From Limosilactobacillus pulli (GTDB taxonomy: Bacteria > Bacillota > Bacilli > Lactobacillales > Lactobacillaceae), in assembly GCF_947381555.1 (NCBI RefSeq), contig NZ_CANCWQ010000009.1:1-64000 (forward strand): 64,000 bases of DNA. The letters run 5' to 3'. Below, one piece after another: positions 50,653 through 58,611 of this stretch; the stretch's first letter is position 1; each line of letters opens with the position of its first letter. The notes beneath the pieces are model-generated. The model was not told the DNA's origin, did no database searches, and saw nothing but the letters and a program-made list of their open reading frames with translations. Position numbers and translations under genes: made by a program.

Positions 50653-51213
50653 ATGATGGCAGCAATTATCGTTGCAGTAGTCGTGATTCTGCTGATTGTA
50701 TGGTATGTCAGCATGTACAACGGCTTTGTCACCACGCGCAATCAAGTTGAGGAATCGGCCAGTCAGATTGACGTTCAGCTGCAGCGTCGAAACGACCTGA
50801 TTCCAAATCTGGTTAATACGGTTAAAGGGTACAGCAAATATGAAGCTGGTACGCTGGAAAAGGTTACCGCGTTGAGAAATCAGCTGGCTGGTATGAATAT
50901 GGAAGATGATCCGCAAAAGACCATGGAAATTTCCAATCAGCTGAGTGGCACCTTAAAGACGCTGTTTGCCGTTAGCGAAGCCTATCCAGACTTAAAGGCC
51001 AGTGCGGAGTATCAAAAACTGATGGAAGAACTGACCAATACGGAAAACAAGATCGCCTACTCGCGTCAGCTCTATAACAGCTGCGTACGGCGCTTTAACG
51101 AAAAACTGCAGGCTTTCCCATCCAATCTGGTCGGTAAGATTCATCACTTTACCGAGTTTGAATACCTGCAGGTGCCAGCTGAGGCTAAGGAAACGCCAAA
51201 AGTTGAGTTTTAA
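50653..51213 (+). CDS. lemA: LemA-family membrane protein
   Basis: The 186-residue protein has one N-terminal membrane helix (residues 3-20) and the helical LemA body: YNGFVTTRNQVEESASQIDVQLQRRNDLIPNLVNTVKGYSKYE, then ENKIAYSRQLYNSCVRRFNEKLQAFPSNLV, split here as landmarks at about 23-65 and 140-165. Its function is unknown, but lemA is widely paired with htpX, as it is here (21 bases apart). It has a strong AAGGAGGAG site. Confidence 0.9.
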   Translation: MMAAIIVAVVVILLIVWYVSMYNGFVTTRNQVEESASQIDVQLQRRNDLIPNLVNTVKGYSKYEAGTLEKVTALRNQLAGMNMEDDPQKTMEISNQLSGTLKTLFAVSEAYPDLKASAEYQKLMEELTNTENKIAYSRQLYNSCVRRFNEKLQAFPSNLVGKIHHFTEFEYLQVPAEAKETPKVEF

Positions 51214-51233
51214 AATCGAGCTGAGGGACACGC

Positions 51234-52133
51234 ATGCTTTATCAACAAATTAATATGAATAAGCGGCGGACGGTCTACGTAGTCTTCGGCTTTTGTCTGC
51301 TGGTAGCCCTGGTTGGTGCCGCAGTCGGCTATTGGCTGGCTGGTTCGGCAGTTGTGGGTATCATCATGGCATTAGTGATTGCTTTGATCTATACTTCGGT
51401 GATGATCGGTCAGTCAACGGATGTCGTGATGAACATGAATCATGCCCATGAGATTCATTCGGCAGCGGAGTCACCAGAACTCTGGCACGTCGTTGAAGAT
51501 ATGGCAATGGTTGCACAGGTACCAATGCCGCGGGTTTTTATCATTGATGATCCCAGCCCCAATGCATTTGCAACTGGCAACGATCCTGAGCATTCGGCAG
51601 TCGCTGCCACGACCGGCTTGATGCAGATGATGAATCGAGAAGAGCTGGAAGGCGTGATGGGCCATGAGATAACGCACGTCCGCAACTACGATATTCGCTT
51701 GCAGACGATTGCATTGGCACTTTCGGCAGCCATCTCGTTTTTGGTCAATCTGGTCAGCAATTTTTGGTGGCTGGGCGGTGGCCGCCACGATGATGACGAA
51801 GATCGTGGGGTCAACATTTTTGGTATGATCGCCTCAGTGCTTTTGATTATCCTGGCTCCTTTGGCAGCTGCCATTGCCCAGATGGCCTTGTCGAGAAATC
51901 GCGAGTATCTGGCTGATGCCGGTTCGGTAGAATTAACGCGCAATCCACAAGGGATGATCAGTGCCTTGCGTAAGCTGGAACATGCCGAACCAATGCAGCA
52001 GGCAGATCCAAGCAGCGCCTCGCTTTATATTACCGATCCAGAAGAAAACGCCAAGCGTCATCGCTGGCTGGATCATCTTTTTGATACGCATCCGCCACTG
52101 GAGGATCGGATCACCCGACTGGAAGAAATGTAG
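51234..52133 (+). CDS. htpX: HtpX-family membrane zinc metalloprotease
   Basis: The 299-residue protein has two N-terminal membrane segments, the zinc motif His144-Glu-Ile-Thr-His148 (MGHEITHVRNYD), two further hydrophobic stretches and SRNREYLADAGSV with the third ligand. It should degrade misfolded membrane proteins. Its place after lemA is the usual one. An Asp/Glu loop (GGGRHDDDEDRG) lies between helices. A terminator follows. Confidence 0.95.
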   Translation: MLYQQINMNKRRTVYVVFGFCLLVALVGAAVGYWLAGSAVVGIIMALVIALIYTSVMIGQSTDVVMNMNHAHEIHSAAESPELWHVVEDMAMVAQVPMPRVFIIDDPSPNAFATGNDPEHSAVAATTGLMQMMNREELEGVMGHEITHVRNYDIRLQTIALALSAAISFLVNLVSNFWWLGGGRHDDDEDRGVNIFGMIASVLLIILAPLAAAIAQMALSRNREYLADAGSVELTRNPQGMISALRKLEHAEPMQQADPSSASLYITDPEENAKRHRWLDHLFDTHPPLEDRITRLEEM

Positions 52134-52146
52134 CATATTTTAAAAC

Positions 52147-52187
52147 AAGGGTTCATGGATACCGATTGATAGCCATGAGCCTTTTTT
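52147..52187 (+). terminator. Terminator of lemA-htpX
   Basis: AAGGGTTCATGG and CCATGAGCCTTTTTT pair around a 14-base loop. Confidence 0.85.
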
Positions 52188-52318
52188 GATGCTTAAAAAT
52201 TAAGAACTATGCAATTGATAAATTTATAACCCTCGTTTTGTGATCATAAGGGTGATATAATTAATCAGTTAGACTAGTCGGTACGAAAGTTCAAAAATAA
52301 ACAAAAGAGGAAATTTTC

Positions 52319-53707
52319 ATGAAGATGAGTTTAGCCGAGATTGCCAAGGCAATTCGGGTGCAAAATGATATTGCAAAATGGCAGGATCTGGAAGCGACCA
52401 GCGTGGCTTTTGACAGTCGTGCCTTAGAAGACGGGGCACTGTTTGTTCCATTGATGGGTGAACAAGACGGACATCAATACGTCGCCAATGCATTTGCAAA
52501 TGGCGCGGTAGCATCGCTTTGGGCCAGCGACCACGATCTGCCGGAAATGGATCGGCCACTGCTGGTGGTTGATGATCCGCTGCAGGCCTTACAGGAACTG
52601 AGCCAATACTACCTGCACAAGATCAATCCGTTCGTGGTTGCCGTAACGGGCAGCAATGGTAAGACGACCACCAAGGATATGACGGCTGCAGTCCTGGCAA
52701 GCCAAATGAATGTAACCAAAACCTATGCCAACTTCAATAACGAGATTGGTGTACCGGTTACGCTGCTCAATATGAATCCCAATACAGAAGCCGTTGTGGT
52801 TGAAATGGGAATGGATCGTCCAGGACAATTGGATTTTTTGAGCAAGTTGACTACGCCTGACATTGCAGTCATCACGATGATTGGTGAAGCGCATATTGAA
52901 TTCTTTGGTACGCGCGACAAGATTGCCGATGCCAAAATGGAGATTGTACACGGCCTCAAAGAAGACGGTACGCTGGTCTACAACGGGGATGAGCCGCTGC
53001 TTAAAGAACGGGCCGCCAAGATCAAGCAGTACACCAAGACGTTTGGTCGTGAATTGGGTAATGATCTGTATGCTACCAGTGTTACGACTGCACCTAGCCA
53101 TGTTACGTTCCAGGTCAATGAATGGCCAGGATTGAGTTTTGATCTGCCAATGGGTGGTGAATACAACGTCAACAACGCCTTGGCAGCCATCACGGTTGGC
53201 AAGCTGCTGCACGTCAAGCCGGAAAACATGCAGCAGGCCTTGGCTGGCGTTGAATTAACGGCCAACCGTGCTGAATGGATTCAAGGCGATGTTGGCGAGG
53301 CGATCTTAAGCGATGTCTATAATTCCAATCCAACGGCCGTTAAGCAGGTTATCAAGACGCTGGCCACGGTCAAGACCAATGGCCGACATATTGCCGTATT
53401 GGGCGACATGCTTGAATTAGGCGATGCTTCGGCCAAATTGCATGCCAGCTTGGCTGAGGCAATTTCGCATGATCAGATTGATGCCGTTTACCTGGTTGGC
53501 AAGGAAATGAACAATCTAAAAGATCAGCTGATTAAAGACGGTTATCCACAAGCAGATATCCATAGCTATGATGCTGATCAGCTTGAGCAGCTGACAAGCG
53601 AGCTCAAAGCAGTACTGACAGCTGACGATGCCGTTTTGATGAAGGCCAGTCATGGCATTCATTTAGAAAAGGTCCTGGCAGAATTGGCCAGTGCCAATGA
53701 AAAGTAA
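52319..53707 (+). CDS. murF: UDP-MurNAc-tripeptide D-alanyl-D-alanine ligase
   Basis: The 462-residue Mur ligase has the N-terminal domain with VAFDSRALEDGALFVPL, the ATP loop VTGSNGKTTTKDM, ANFNNEIGVPVTLL, MGMDRPGQ and SDVYNSNPTAV. It adds D-Ala-D-Ala to the peptidoglycan precursor, completing the pentapeptide. murA and alr in the same window supply the same pathway. It is followed by cshA after 48 bases, a conserved pairing in lactobacilli. The start follows AGAGGAAAT. Confidence 0.96.
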   Translation: MKMSLAEIAKAIRVQNDIAKWQDLEATSVAFDSRALEDGALFVPLMGEQDGHQYVANAFANGAVASLWASDHDLPEMDRPLLVVDDPLQALQELSQYYLHKINPFVVAVTGSNGKTTTKDMTAAVLASQMNVTKTYANFNNEIGVPVTLLNMNPNTEAVVVEMGMDRPGQLDFLSKLTTPDIAVITMIGEAHIEFFGTRDKIADAKMEIVHGLKEDGTLVYNGDEPLLKERAAKIKQYTKTFGRELGNDLYATSVTTAPSHVTFQVNEWPGLSFDLPMGGEYNVNNALAAITVGKLLHVKPENMQQALAGVELTANRAEWIQGDVGEAILSDVYNSNPTAVKQVIKTLATVKTNGRHIAVLGDMLELGDASAKLHASLAEAISHDQIDAVYLVGKEMNNLKDQLIKDGYPQADIHSYDADQLEQLTSELKAVLTADDAVLMKASHGIHLEKVLAELASANEK

Positions 53708-53755
53708 TCATAGTCATGAACGATCATGATTGAAAATTAAGGAGAATATATTTAA

Positions 53756-55270
53756 GTGAAATTTGGAGAATTAGGGTTGTCAAACAGCCTGCTTAAAGCC
53801 ATCAAGCGCAGCGGCTATGAAGAAGCTACGCCCATTCAAGAACAGACGATTCCGATGGTTTTAAATGGCGATGACGTGATTGGTCAAGCTCAGACCGGTA
53901 CCGGTAAGACGGCCGCATTTGGGCTACCGATCCTTGAACACATCGATACCCAGAATCCGGCTATTCAGGCACTGATTATCTCACCAACACGTGAGCTGGC
54001 AATTCAGACGCAAGAAGAGCTGTATCGACTTGGTAAGGACAAGCGGGCGAAGGTTCAGGTTGTCTACGGCGGTGCTGACATTCGTCGTCAGATCAAGAGC
54101 TTAAAGCACCAGCCAGAGATTTTAGTTGGTACGCCGGGCCGGCTGCGTGATCACATTCGACGCCACACGGTTGATCTCAGTCAGATTCATACGCTGGTCT
54201 TGGATGAGGCCGATGAAATGCTGAACATGGGCTTTTTGGAAGATATTGAGGCCATCATTAACGAAACGCCGGTAACGCGGCAGACATTGCTGTTCAGTGC
54301 TACGATGCCGCCAGAAATCAAGCGGATCGGCATGCAGTTTATGAAGGATCCTAAAACCGTACGCATTCAGGCTCAAGAGCTGACGACTGACCTGGTGGAT
54401 CAATATTACGTACGGGCACGCGACTACGAAAAATTTGATATCATGACCAGATTAATCGATGTGCAGGATCCGGACCTGACGATCGTATTTGGTCGGACCA
54501 AGCGGCGTGTCGACGAACTGTCCAAAGGCTTGACGGCCCGTGGCTACAACGCGGCCGGTATCCATGGTGACTTGACGCAGGATCGACGGACCAAGATCAT
54601 GAAGCGGTTTAAAGAAGGCAAGCTGGATATTTTGGTGGCTACCGACGTTGCGGCGCGGGGACTTGACATTTCAGGCGTTACCCATGTCTACAACTACGAT
54701 ATTCCATCCGATCCCGACAGCTACGTACACCGGATTGGTCGAACGGGTCGTGCCGGGCATCATGGCGTCTCACTAACGTTTGTTACGCCAAATGAGATGG
54801 ATTACCTGCATGAGATCGAAAAATTGACCAAAGTCCGGATGCTGCCCTTAAAGCCACCTACGGAAGAAGAGGCCTTTAAGGGTCAACTGGCCAGTGCCGT
54901 CAGCGAAATTGATGAATTGATTGCCCAGCCATCTACGCAGCGCTATGCCGAAGCTGCCCAAAAATTGCTGGAAACGCATGATGCGCTTGACTTGGCAGCA
55001 GCTTTGCTTAACGATATGACCAAAGAGGCGGCCAGTCAGGTACCAGTTAAGATTACGCCGGAACGACCATTGCCACGGCGCAAACGTCGCCAAAACAGTG
55101 GCTATCGTACCGGCAGCTACCGTCATGGTCATGGCAGCTCATCACACCGCAATTATCGTGGCGGCAAGCGCAGCGGCCAAAGCAAGAGCCGGCGCAGCTA
55201 TCGCGAGGACTCAAACAACAAGAATCGACGTGGGTTTAACATTCGGCGACGTGGCGGTCAGGAACAATAG
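53756..55270 (+). CDS. cshA: DEAD-box RNA helicase CshA type
   Basis: The 504-residue protein has the full motif set: Q motif with GYEEATPIQEQTIP, AQTGTGKTAAFG, PTRELAIQ, GTPGRLRDH, VLDEADEML, FSATMP, and in the second domain ATDVAARGLDI and HRIGRTGRAG. The last 70 residues are an Arg/Gly/Ser-rich basic tail that binds RNA. CshA works with the RNA degradosome and in ribosome assembly. The GTG start has AAGGAG eleven bases before it. acpS starts four bases after its stop. Confidence 0.95.
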   Translation: MKFGELGLSNSLLKAIKRSGYEEATPIQEQTIPMVLNGDDVIGQAQTGTGKTAAFGLPILEHIDTQNPAIQALIISPTRELAIQTQEELYRLGKDKRAKVQVVYGGADIRRQIKSLKHQPEILVGTPGRLRDHIRRHTVDLSQIHTLVLDEADEMLNMGFLEDIEAIINETPVTRQTLLFSATMPPEIKRIGMQFMKDPKTVRIQAQELTTDLVDQYYVRARDYEKFDIMTRLIDVQDPDLTIVFGRTKRRVDELSKGLTARGYNAAGIHGDLTQDRRTKIMKRFKEGKLDILVATDVAARGLDISGVTHVYNYDIPSDPDSYVHRIGRTGRAGHHGVSLTFVTPNEMDYLHEIEKLTKVRMLPLKPPTEEEAFKGQLASAVSEIDELIAQPSTQRYAEAAQKLLETHDALDLAAALLNDMTKEAASQVPVKITPERPLPRRKRRQNSGYRTGSYRHGHGSSSHRNYRGGKRSGQSKSRRSYREDSNNKNRRGFNIRRRGGQEQ

Positions 55271-55273
55271 CCA

Positions 55274-55648
55274 ATGATTCAAGGATTTGGAATTGATTTA
55301 ACGGAAATTGCCCGCGTTAAGCGTGCCGTTGATAAAACGCCCAGCTTCGTTAAGCGGATTCTAACGCCGCCTGAACTGGAGCAATTAGCGACGCTGGGCG
55401 GTCGGCGCCGATACGAATATATCGCCGGTCGCTGGTCGCTAAAAGAGGCTTTTGCCAAGGCTTGGGGAACCGGGATCGGTCGCGAGGTTGGCTTTCAAGA
55501 TATTGCGATCGTCAATAACCAAAGTGGTCGGCCGATCGTGGTTAAATCACCATTTGAAGGTCAGGTGTGGGCATCGGTCAGTCATACCGCCGATCTGGTA
55601 ATGACTGAAATCATTTTGGAAAGGACAAGCGATCAGAGAAATGATTAG
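55274..55648 (+). CDS. acpS: Holo-[acyl-carrier-protein] synthase
   Basis: The 124-residue enzyme has GIDLTEIARVKRAV with the Mg-binding Asp and YIAGRWSLKEAFAKAWGTGI with the second acidic ligand. It transfers phosphopantetheine from CoA to ACP for fatty acid synthesis. It overlaps alr by eight bases, so translation of alr is coupled to it. The acpS-alr order is typical of Firmicutes. Confidence 0.96.
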   Translation: MIQGFGIDLTEIARVKRAVDKTPSFVKRILTPPELEQLATLGGRRRYEYIAGRWSLKEAFAKAWGTGIGREVGFQDIAIVNNQSGRPIVVKSPFEGQVWASVSHTADLVMTEIILERTSDQRND

Positions 55649-56759
55649 CGCACAATTGCGTGATGCCGCAATGGTAGTTGACCTAAAGGCATTGAAACAC
55701 AACATCAAACAGCAGCAGGCAGCTCTGCCAGCCAACAGTCGAATCTTGGCGGTCGTCAAGGCCGATGCCTATGGACATGGTGCCGTTCCGGTTGCCAATG
55801 CCGCTAAAGAAGCTGGTGTGGATGGTTTTTGCGTAGCCATGCTGGATGAAGGACTGGAATTAAGAAATGCCGGAATTGATCGGCTGATGCTGGTTTTGGG
55901 ATTGACACCGGTTCATTATGCACCGATTGCGGCTCTAAATGACATCTCACTGACGGTTGGCAGCACTTCTTGGCTAAAAGAGTATGCCGAGTTGGCCAAG
56001 CATGAGTCGCTGCCACCATTAAAGGTCCATCTGGCACTTGATACCGGTATGGGCCGCATTGGGTTTCAAAGCGTAAAAGAGTTTAAGGAAGCCCTGGATC
56101 TGGTTAGACAGCCGGTATTTGTCTTTGAAGGGATGTTTACGCACTTTGCAACGGCCGATGAGGCTGACGATACCTACTTCAAACGTCAGCTGCAGCGCTG
56201 GCAAGAGTTTTTGGATGCTGTTGATCAAAAACCGCCTTACGTTCATATGGCTAATTCCGCTGTTGGCATGTGGCATCGCGAAACGATCGCAGCCAATACG
56301 GTACGGATGGGCATTTCAATGTACGGCTGCAATCCATCTGGTCATGAACTGCCGGATTCATTGGATTTGCGGCCGGTTGCCTCAATCATTGCCAAAACAA
56401 CCTTTGTCAAGCATCTCAAGGCTGGTGAGTCGGTCAGCTATGGCGCAACCTATACGGCTCAAAATGACGAATGGGTAGCTACCTTGCCAATTGGCTATGC
56501 AGATGGTTATCTACGGCGGATGCAAGGCTTTAAGGTGTTAGTGGATGGTCAAGAATGTGATATTTTGGGTCGCATCTGCATGGATCAGATGATGATTCGA
56601 CTGCCTGAGTCCATGCCGGTTGGTACCGAGGCTGTCTTGATGGGAACTTCTAAAGACAAGACGCTTTTTGCAACTGATCTGGCTGACTACGCGCACACGA
56701 TCAACTATGAAATCTTGACCAGTATTACACCACGTTTATTGCGGCGTTATCAAGACTAG
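55641..56759 (+). CDS. alr: Alanine racemase
   Basis: The 372-residue PLP enzyme has AVVKADAYGHGA with the cofactor lysine Lys40 and SYGATYTA with catalytic Tyr267, plus TGMGRIGF and the late GRICMDQMMI. It supplies D-alanine for the cell wall (murF) and teichoic acids. The start lies within the end of acpS. The MazF-like toxin gene begins 15 bases after its stop, with no room for an antitoxin gene. Confidence 0.97.
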   Translation: MISAQLRDAAMVVDLKALKHNIKQQQAALPANSRILAVVKADAYGHGAVPVANAAKEAGVDGFCVAMLDEGLELRNAGIDRLMLVLGLTPVHYAPIAALNDISLTVGSTSWLKEYAELAKHESLPPLKVHLALDTGMGRIGFQSVKEFKEALDLVRQPVFVFEGMFTHFATADEADDTYFKRQLQRWQEFLDAVDQKPPYVHMANSAVGMWHRETIAANTVRMGISMYGCNPSGHELPDSLDLRPVASIIAKTTFVKHLKAGESVSYGATYTAQNDEWVATLPIGYADGYLRRMQGFKVLVDGQECDILGRICMDQMMIRLPESMPVGTEAVLMGTSKDKTLFATDLADYAHTINYEILTSITPRLLRRYQD

Positions 56760-56773
56760 GCAGGCGATGATGA

Positions 56774-57127
56774 ATGGGGAAGATACGGATTCAACGCGGT
56801 GATGTTTTTCTAGCTGATCTATCACCGGTAATCGGCTCGGAACAAGGCGGCGTACGGCCAGTTCTGATTATTCAAAACGATGTCGGTAACCGCTACAGTC
56901 CGACGACGATCGTAGTCGCCATTACGGCCCAACTAACCAAGAATACCTTGCCGACGCACGTTAAAATCAAAGCATCCGAATCGGGAATCGCCTATGATTC
57001 GATTATTTTACTCGAACAGCTGCGTACGATCGACAAGCAGCGCTTAAAAAAGCATTTAACGCGGTTTGACGATCGGATTATGAAAAACGTTGATCATGCA
57101 CTGCATATCAGTTTGAATCTATCGTAA
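56774..57127 (+). CDS. MazF/PemK-family mRNA interferase-like protein without adjacent antitoxin
   Basis: The 117-residue protein has IQRGDVFLADLSPVIGSEQG, GVRPVLIIQNDVGNRYSPTT and ITAQLTKNTLPTHV, the signatures of the MazF/EndoA endoribonuclease fold. In Bacillus the toxin gene ndoA follows alr and an antitoxin gene. Here the antitoxin gene is missing, as the gap is only 14 bases and no MazE-like gene follows. It may be inactive, controlled in another way, or served by an antitoxin elsewhere. A terminator follows at once. Confidence 0.9.
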   Translation: MGKIRIQRGDVFLADLSPVIGSEQGGVRPVLIIQNDVGNRYSPTTIVVAITAQLTKNTLPTHVKIKASESGIAYDSIILLEQLRTIDKQRLKKHLTRFDDRIMKNVDHALHISLNLS

Positions 57128-57129
57128 AC

Positions 57130-57163
57130 AAAAAGATCCAGTCATATTTGGCTGGATCTTTTT
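57130..57163 (+). terminator. Bidirectional terminator between the toxin and CBS genes
   Basis: AAAAAGATCCAG and CTGGATCTTTTT pair around a short loop. Confidence 0.92.
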
Positions 57164-57188
57164 GTATATGGAAAAATCAATTTTTCAA

Positions 57189-57833
57189 TTAGTAATTTGG
57201 ATGCAGGTCTTCAATTTCTGGGACCTCAAAGCCTTTGCGATTCAACCGCTTAACGACTTTATCAACCAAAGCCTGGTCGGCACTGGCTGGCAACGTAAAC
57301 AGGATCTGCTTGTTGTGAGTCTGAGTTGGATCAAGGTTTAACGAGATGACGTTGGCAATGTCGGTAAAGCGCGTGATCTCTTTGGCTGCCGTTACCAAGG
57401 CGCCTCGTTCATCAGGTACCGTTACCGTCAGAACATAGCTGCCGGCATTGATGTTCCAGGCCTCAGCCAGCATGCGTAAAACGCGGCTGTGCGTCAAGAT
57501 ACCGTAAAAATGGTTGTCCTCATCTAAAACCGCAATGTATGGTAAGTCGCGAATGGTAAAGAAGACGTTGAAGAAAGCGGCCTTGATTGAGATGAACTTG
57601 GTTGAGTTCTTTAAAAGGCTGGTAACGGGCAGATCCATGTCTCCATGCCGAGATTTATGCCGATAGATATGCATCTTATAGATGTTGCCTCGAAAAATCG
57701 TGCCAGTCTTATCCAAAACAGGTACACAGCGAAAACCGGTATTTTCCAAAACGGTCAGCGCCTCAGCCAAGGTGGCATCTTCAGGCAGGGTAGTCAGTTG
57801 ATCCTTGGTCTTGATCAGTGAGTTAAAAATCAT
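57189..57833 (-). CDS. CBS-domain protein with ACT-like C-terminus
   Basis: The 214-residue soluble protein has two CBS repeats (about 8-62, TGFRCVPVLD, and 72-128, LPYIAVLDEDNHFYGILTHS) and a C-terminal segment (about 135-210, SYVLTVTVPDERGALVTAAKEI) that looks like an ACT domain. CBS pairs bind adenine nucleotides; small CBS proteins of Firmicutes bind c-di-AMP (CbpA/CbpB types). Whether this one does is open. It is transcribed away from pth and alone. Confidence 0.82.
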   Translation of the reverse strand: MIFNSLIKTKDQLTTLPEDATLAEALTVLENTGFRCVPVLDKTGTIFRGNIYKMHIYRHKSRHGDMDLPVTSLLKNSTKFISIKAAFFNVFFTIRDLPYIAVLDEDNHFYGILTHSRVLRMLAEAWNINAGSYVLTVTVPDERGALVTAAKEITRFTDIANVISLNLDPTQTHNKQILFTLPASADQALVDKVVKRLNRKGFEVPEIEDLHPNY

Positions 57834-57956
57834 GATTGTGCCTCCAGTTTGATTACATTATGCGAATTAATCTATCAACATGATAGCACAAGTAGCAATG
57901 GTCCAATCAGCAAAAATCAGGTGGGCATTTGCTTTTTGATTGACTGTTGGTTGCGG

Positions 57957-58006
57957 TATAATAATTCCACTGATGCTGGACGGGGGTTGGTCCCGTGCGG
58001 CCTTTT
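57957..58006 (+). promoter_or_regulatory. pth promoter with a terminator-like leader hairpin
   Basis: A perfect TATAAT at 57957-57962 gives a transcript that would begin near 57970. Almost at once comes a hairpin, GCTGGACGGG with CCCGTGCGGC (57974-58000), followed by TTTTT. The pth gene starts 25 bases later. The arrangement looks like an attenuator for the long pth-mfd operon; no ligand class is recognised. Confidence 0.5.
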
Positions 58007-58031
58007 TGTGTGTAAGGAAAGGTGATTTTTA

Positions 58032-58592
58032 ATGAAGATGATTGTAGGATTGGGTAACATTGGTTCTCGTTATGATGAGACACGGCACAACACTGGCTTT
58101 ATGGTTGTTGAGCAGATCGCGCGCGACTATCATTTGGGAGCATTTACCCATACCAAGTACGAAGCCGTTGCGGCTACAGGCATGATTGATGGTGAAAAGG
58201 TCATGCTGGTCAAGCCAACGACGTTTATGAATGATTCGGGCCGAGCCGTCAAACCATTGATGGATTACTATCAAATTGATCCAGCAGACTTGGTGATCGT
58301 GGCTGATGACTTAGATATGCCAGTTGGCCGTGTCCGGTTAAAGACGCATGGGGCCTCGGGTGGTCACAATGGTTTAAAGAGCATCATTCAGTATCTGGGA
58401 ACCAAGAACTTCAATCGCGTTAAGCTGGGCATTGATCATCCCCAAAATGGAACAGTGGTCAGTCACGTGCTGGGACGCTTTACGGCACAAGAGTGGCCCG
58501 ATTTTGACCAGGCCGTTGCCACCGCTGAGCATGCTCTGATCGACTGGGTTCATGGTGAGACGTTTGACCAATTGATGAATCAATATAACTAA
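58032..58592 (+). CDS. pth: Peptidyl-tRNA hydrolase
   Basis: The 186-residue enzyme has MIVGLGNIGSRYDETRHNTGF with the catalytic His, VKPTTFMNDSG and ADDLDMPVGRVRLK, all standard Pth landmarks. It frees tRNA from prematurely released peptidyl-tRNA. The start follows GGAAAGGTGA. It opens the conserved pth-mfd-rqcP-divIC series, with mfd 19 bases behind. Confidence 0.97.
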   Translation: MKMIVGLGNIGSRYDETRHNTGFMVVEQIARDYHLGAFTHTKYEAVAATGMIDGEKVMLVKPTTFMNDSGRAVKPLMDYYQIDPADLVIVADDLDMPVGRVRLKTHGASGGHNGLKSIIQYLGTKNFNRVKLGIDHPQNGTVVSHVLGRFTAQEWPDFDQAVATAEHALIDWVHGETFDQLMNQYN

Positions 58593-58611
58593 AGCAAAAG
58601 GGGTGAATAAT

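Noticed and set aside
52589..53212. 207-codon minus-strand frame opposite murF
   Set aside because: It lies wholly within murF, has no binding site, and its product has no recognisable fold pattern.
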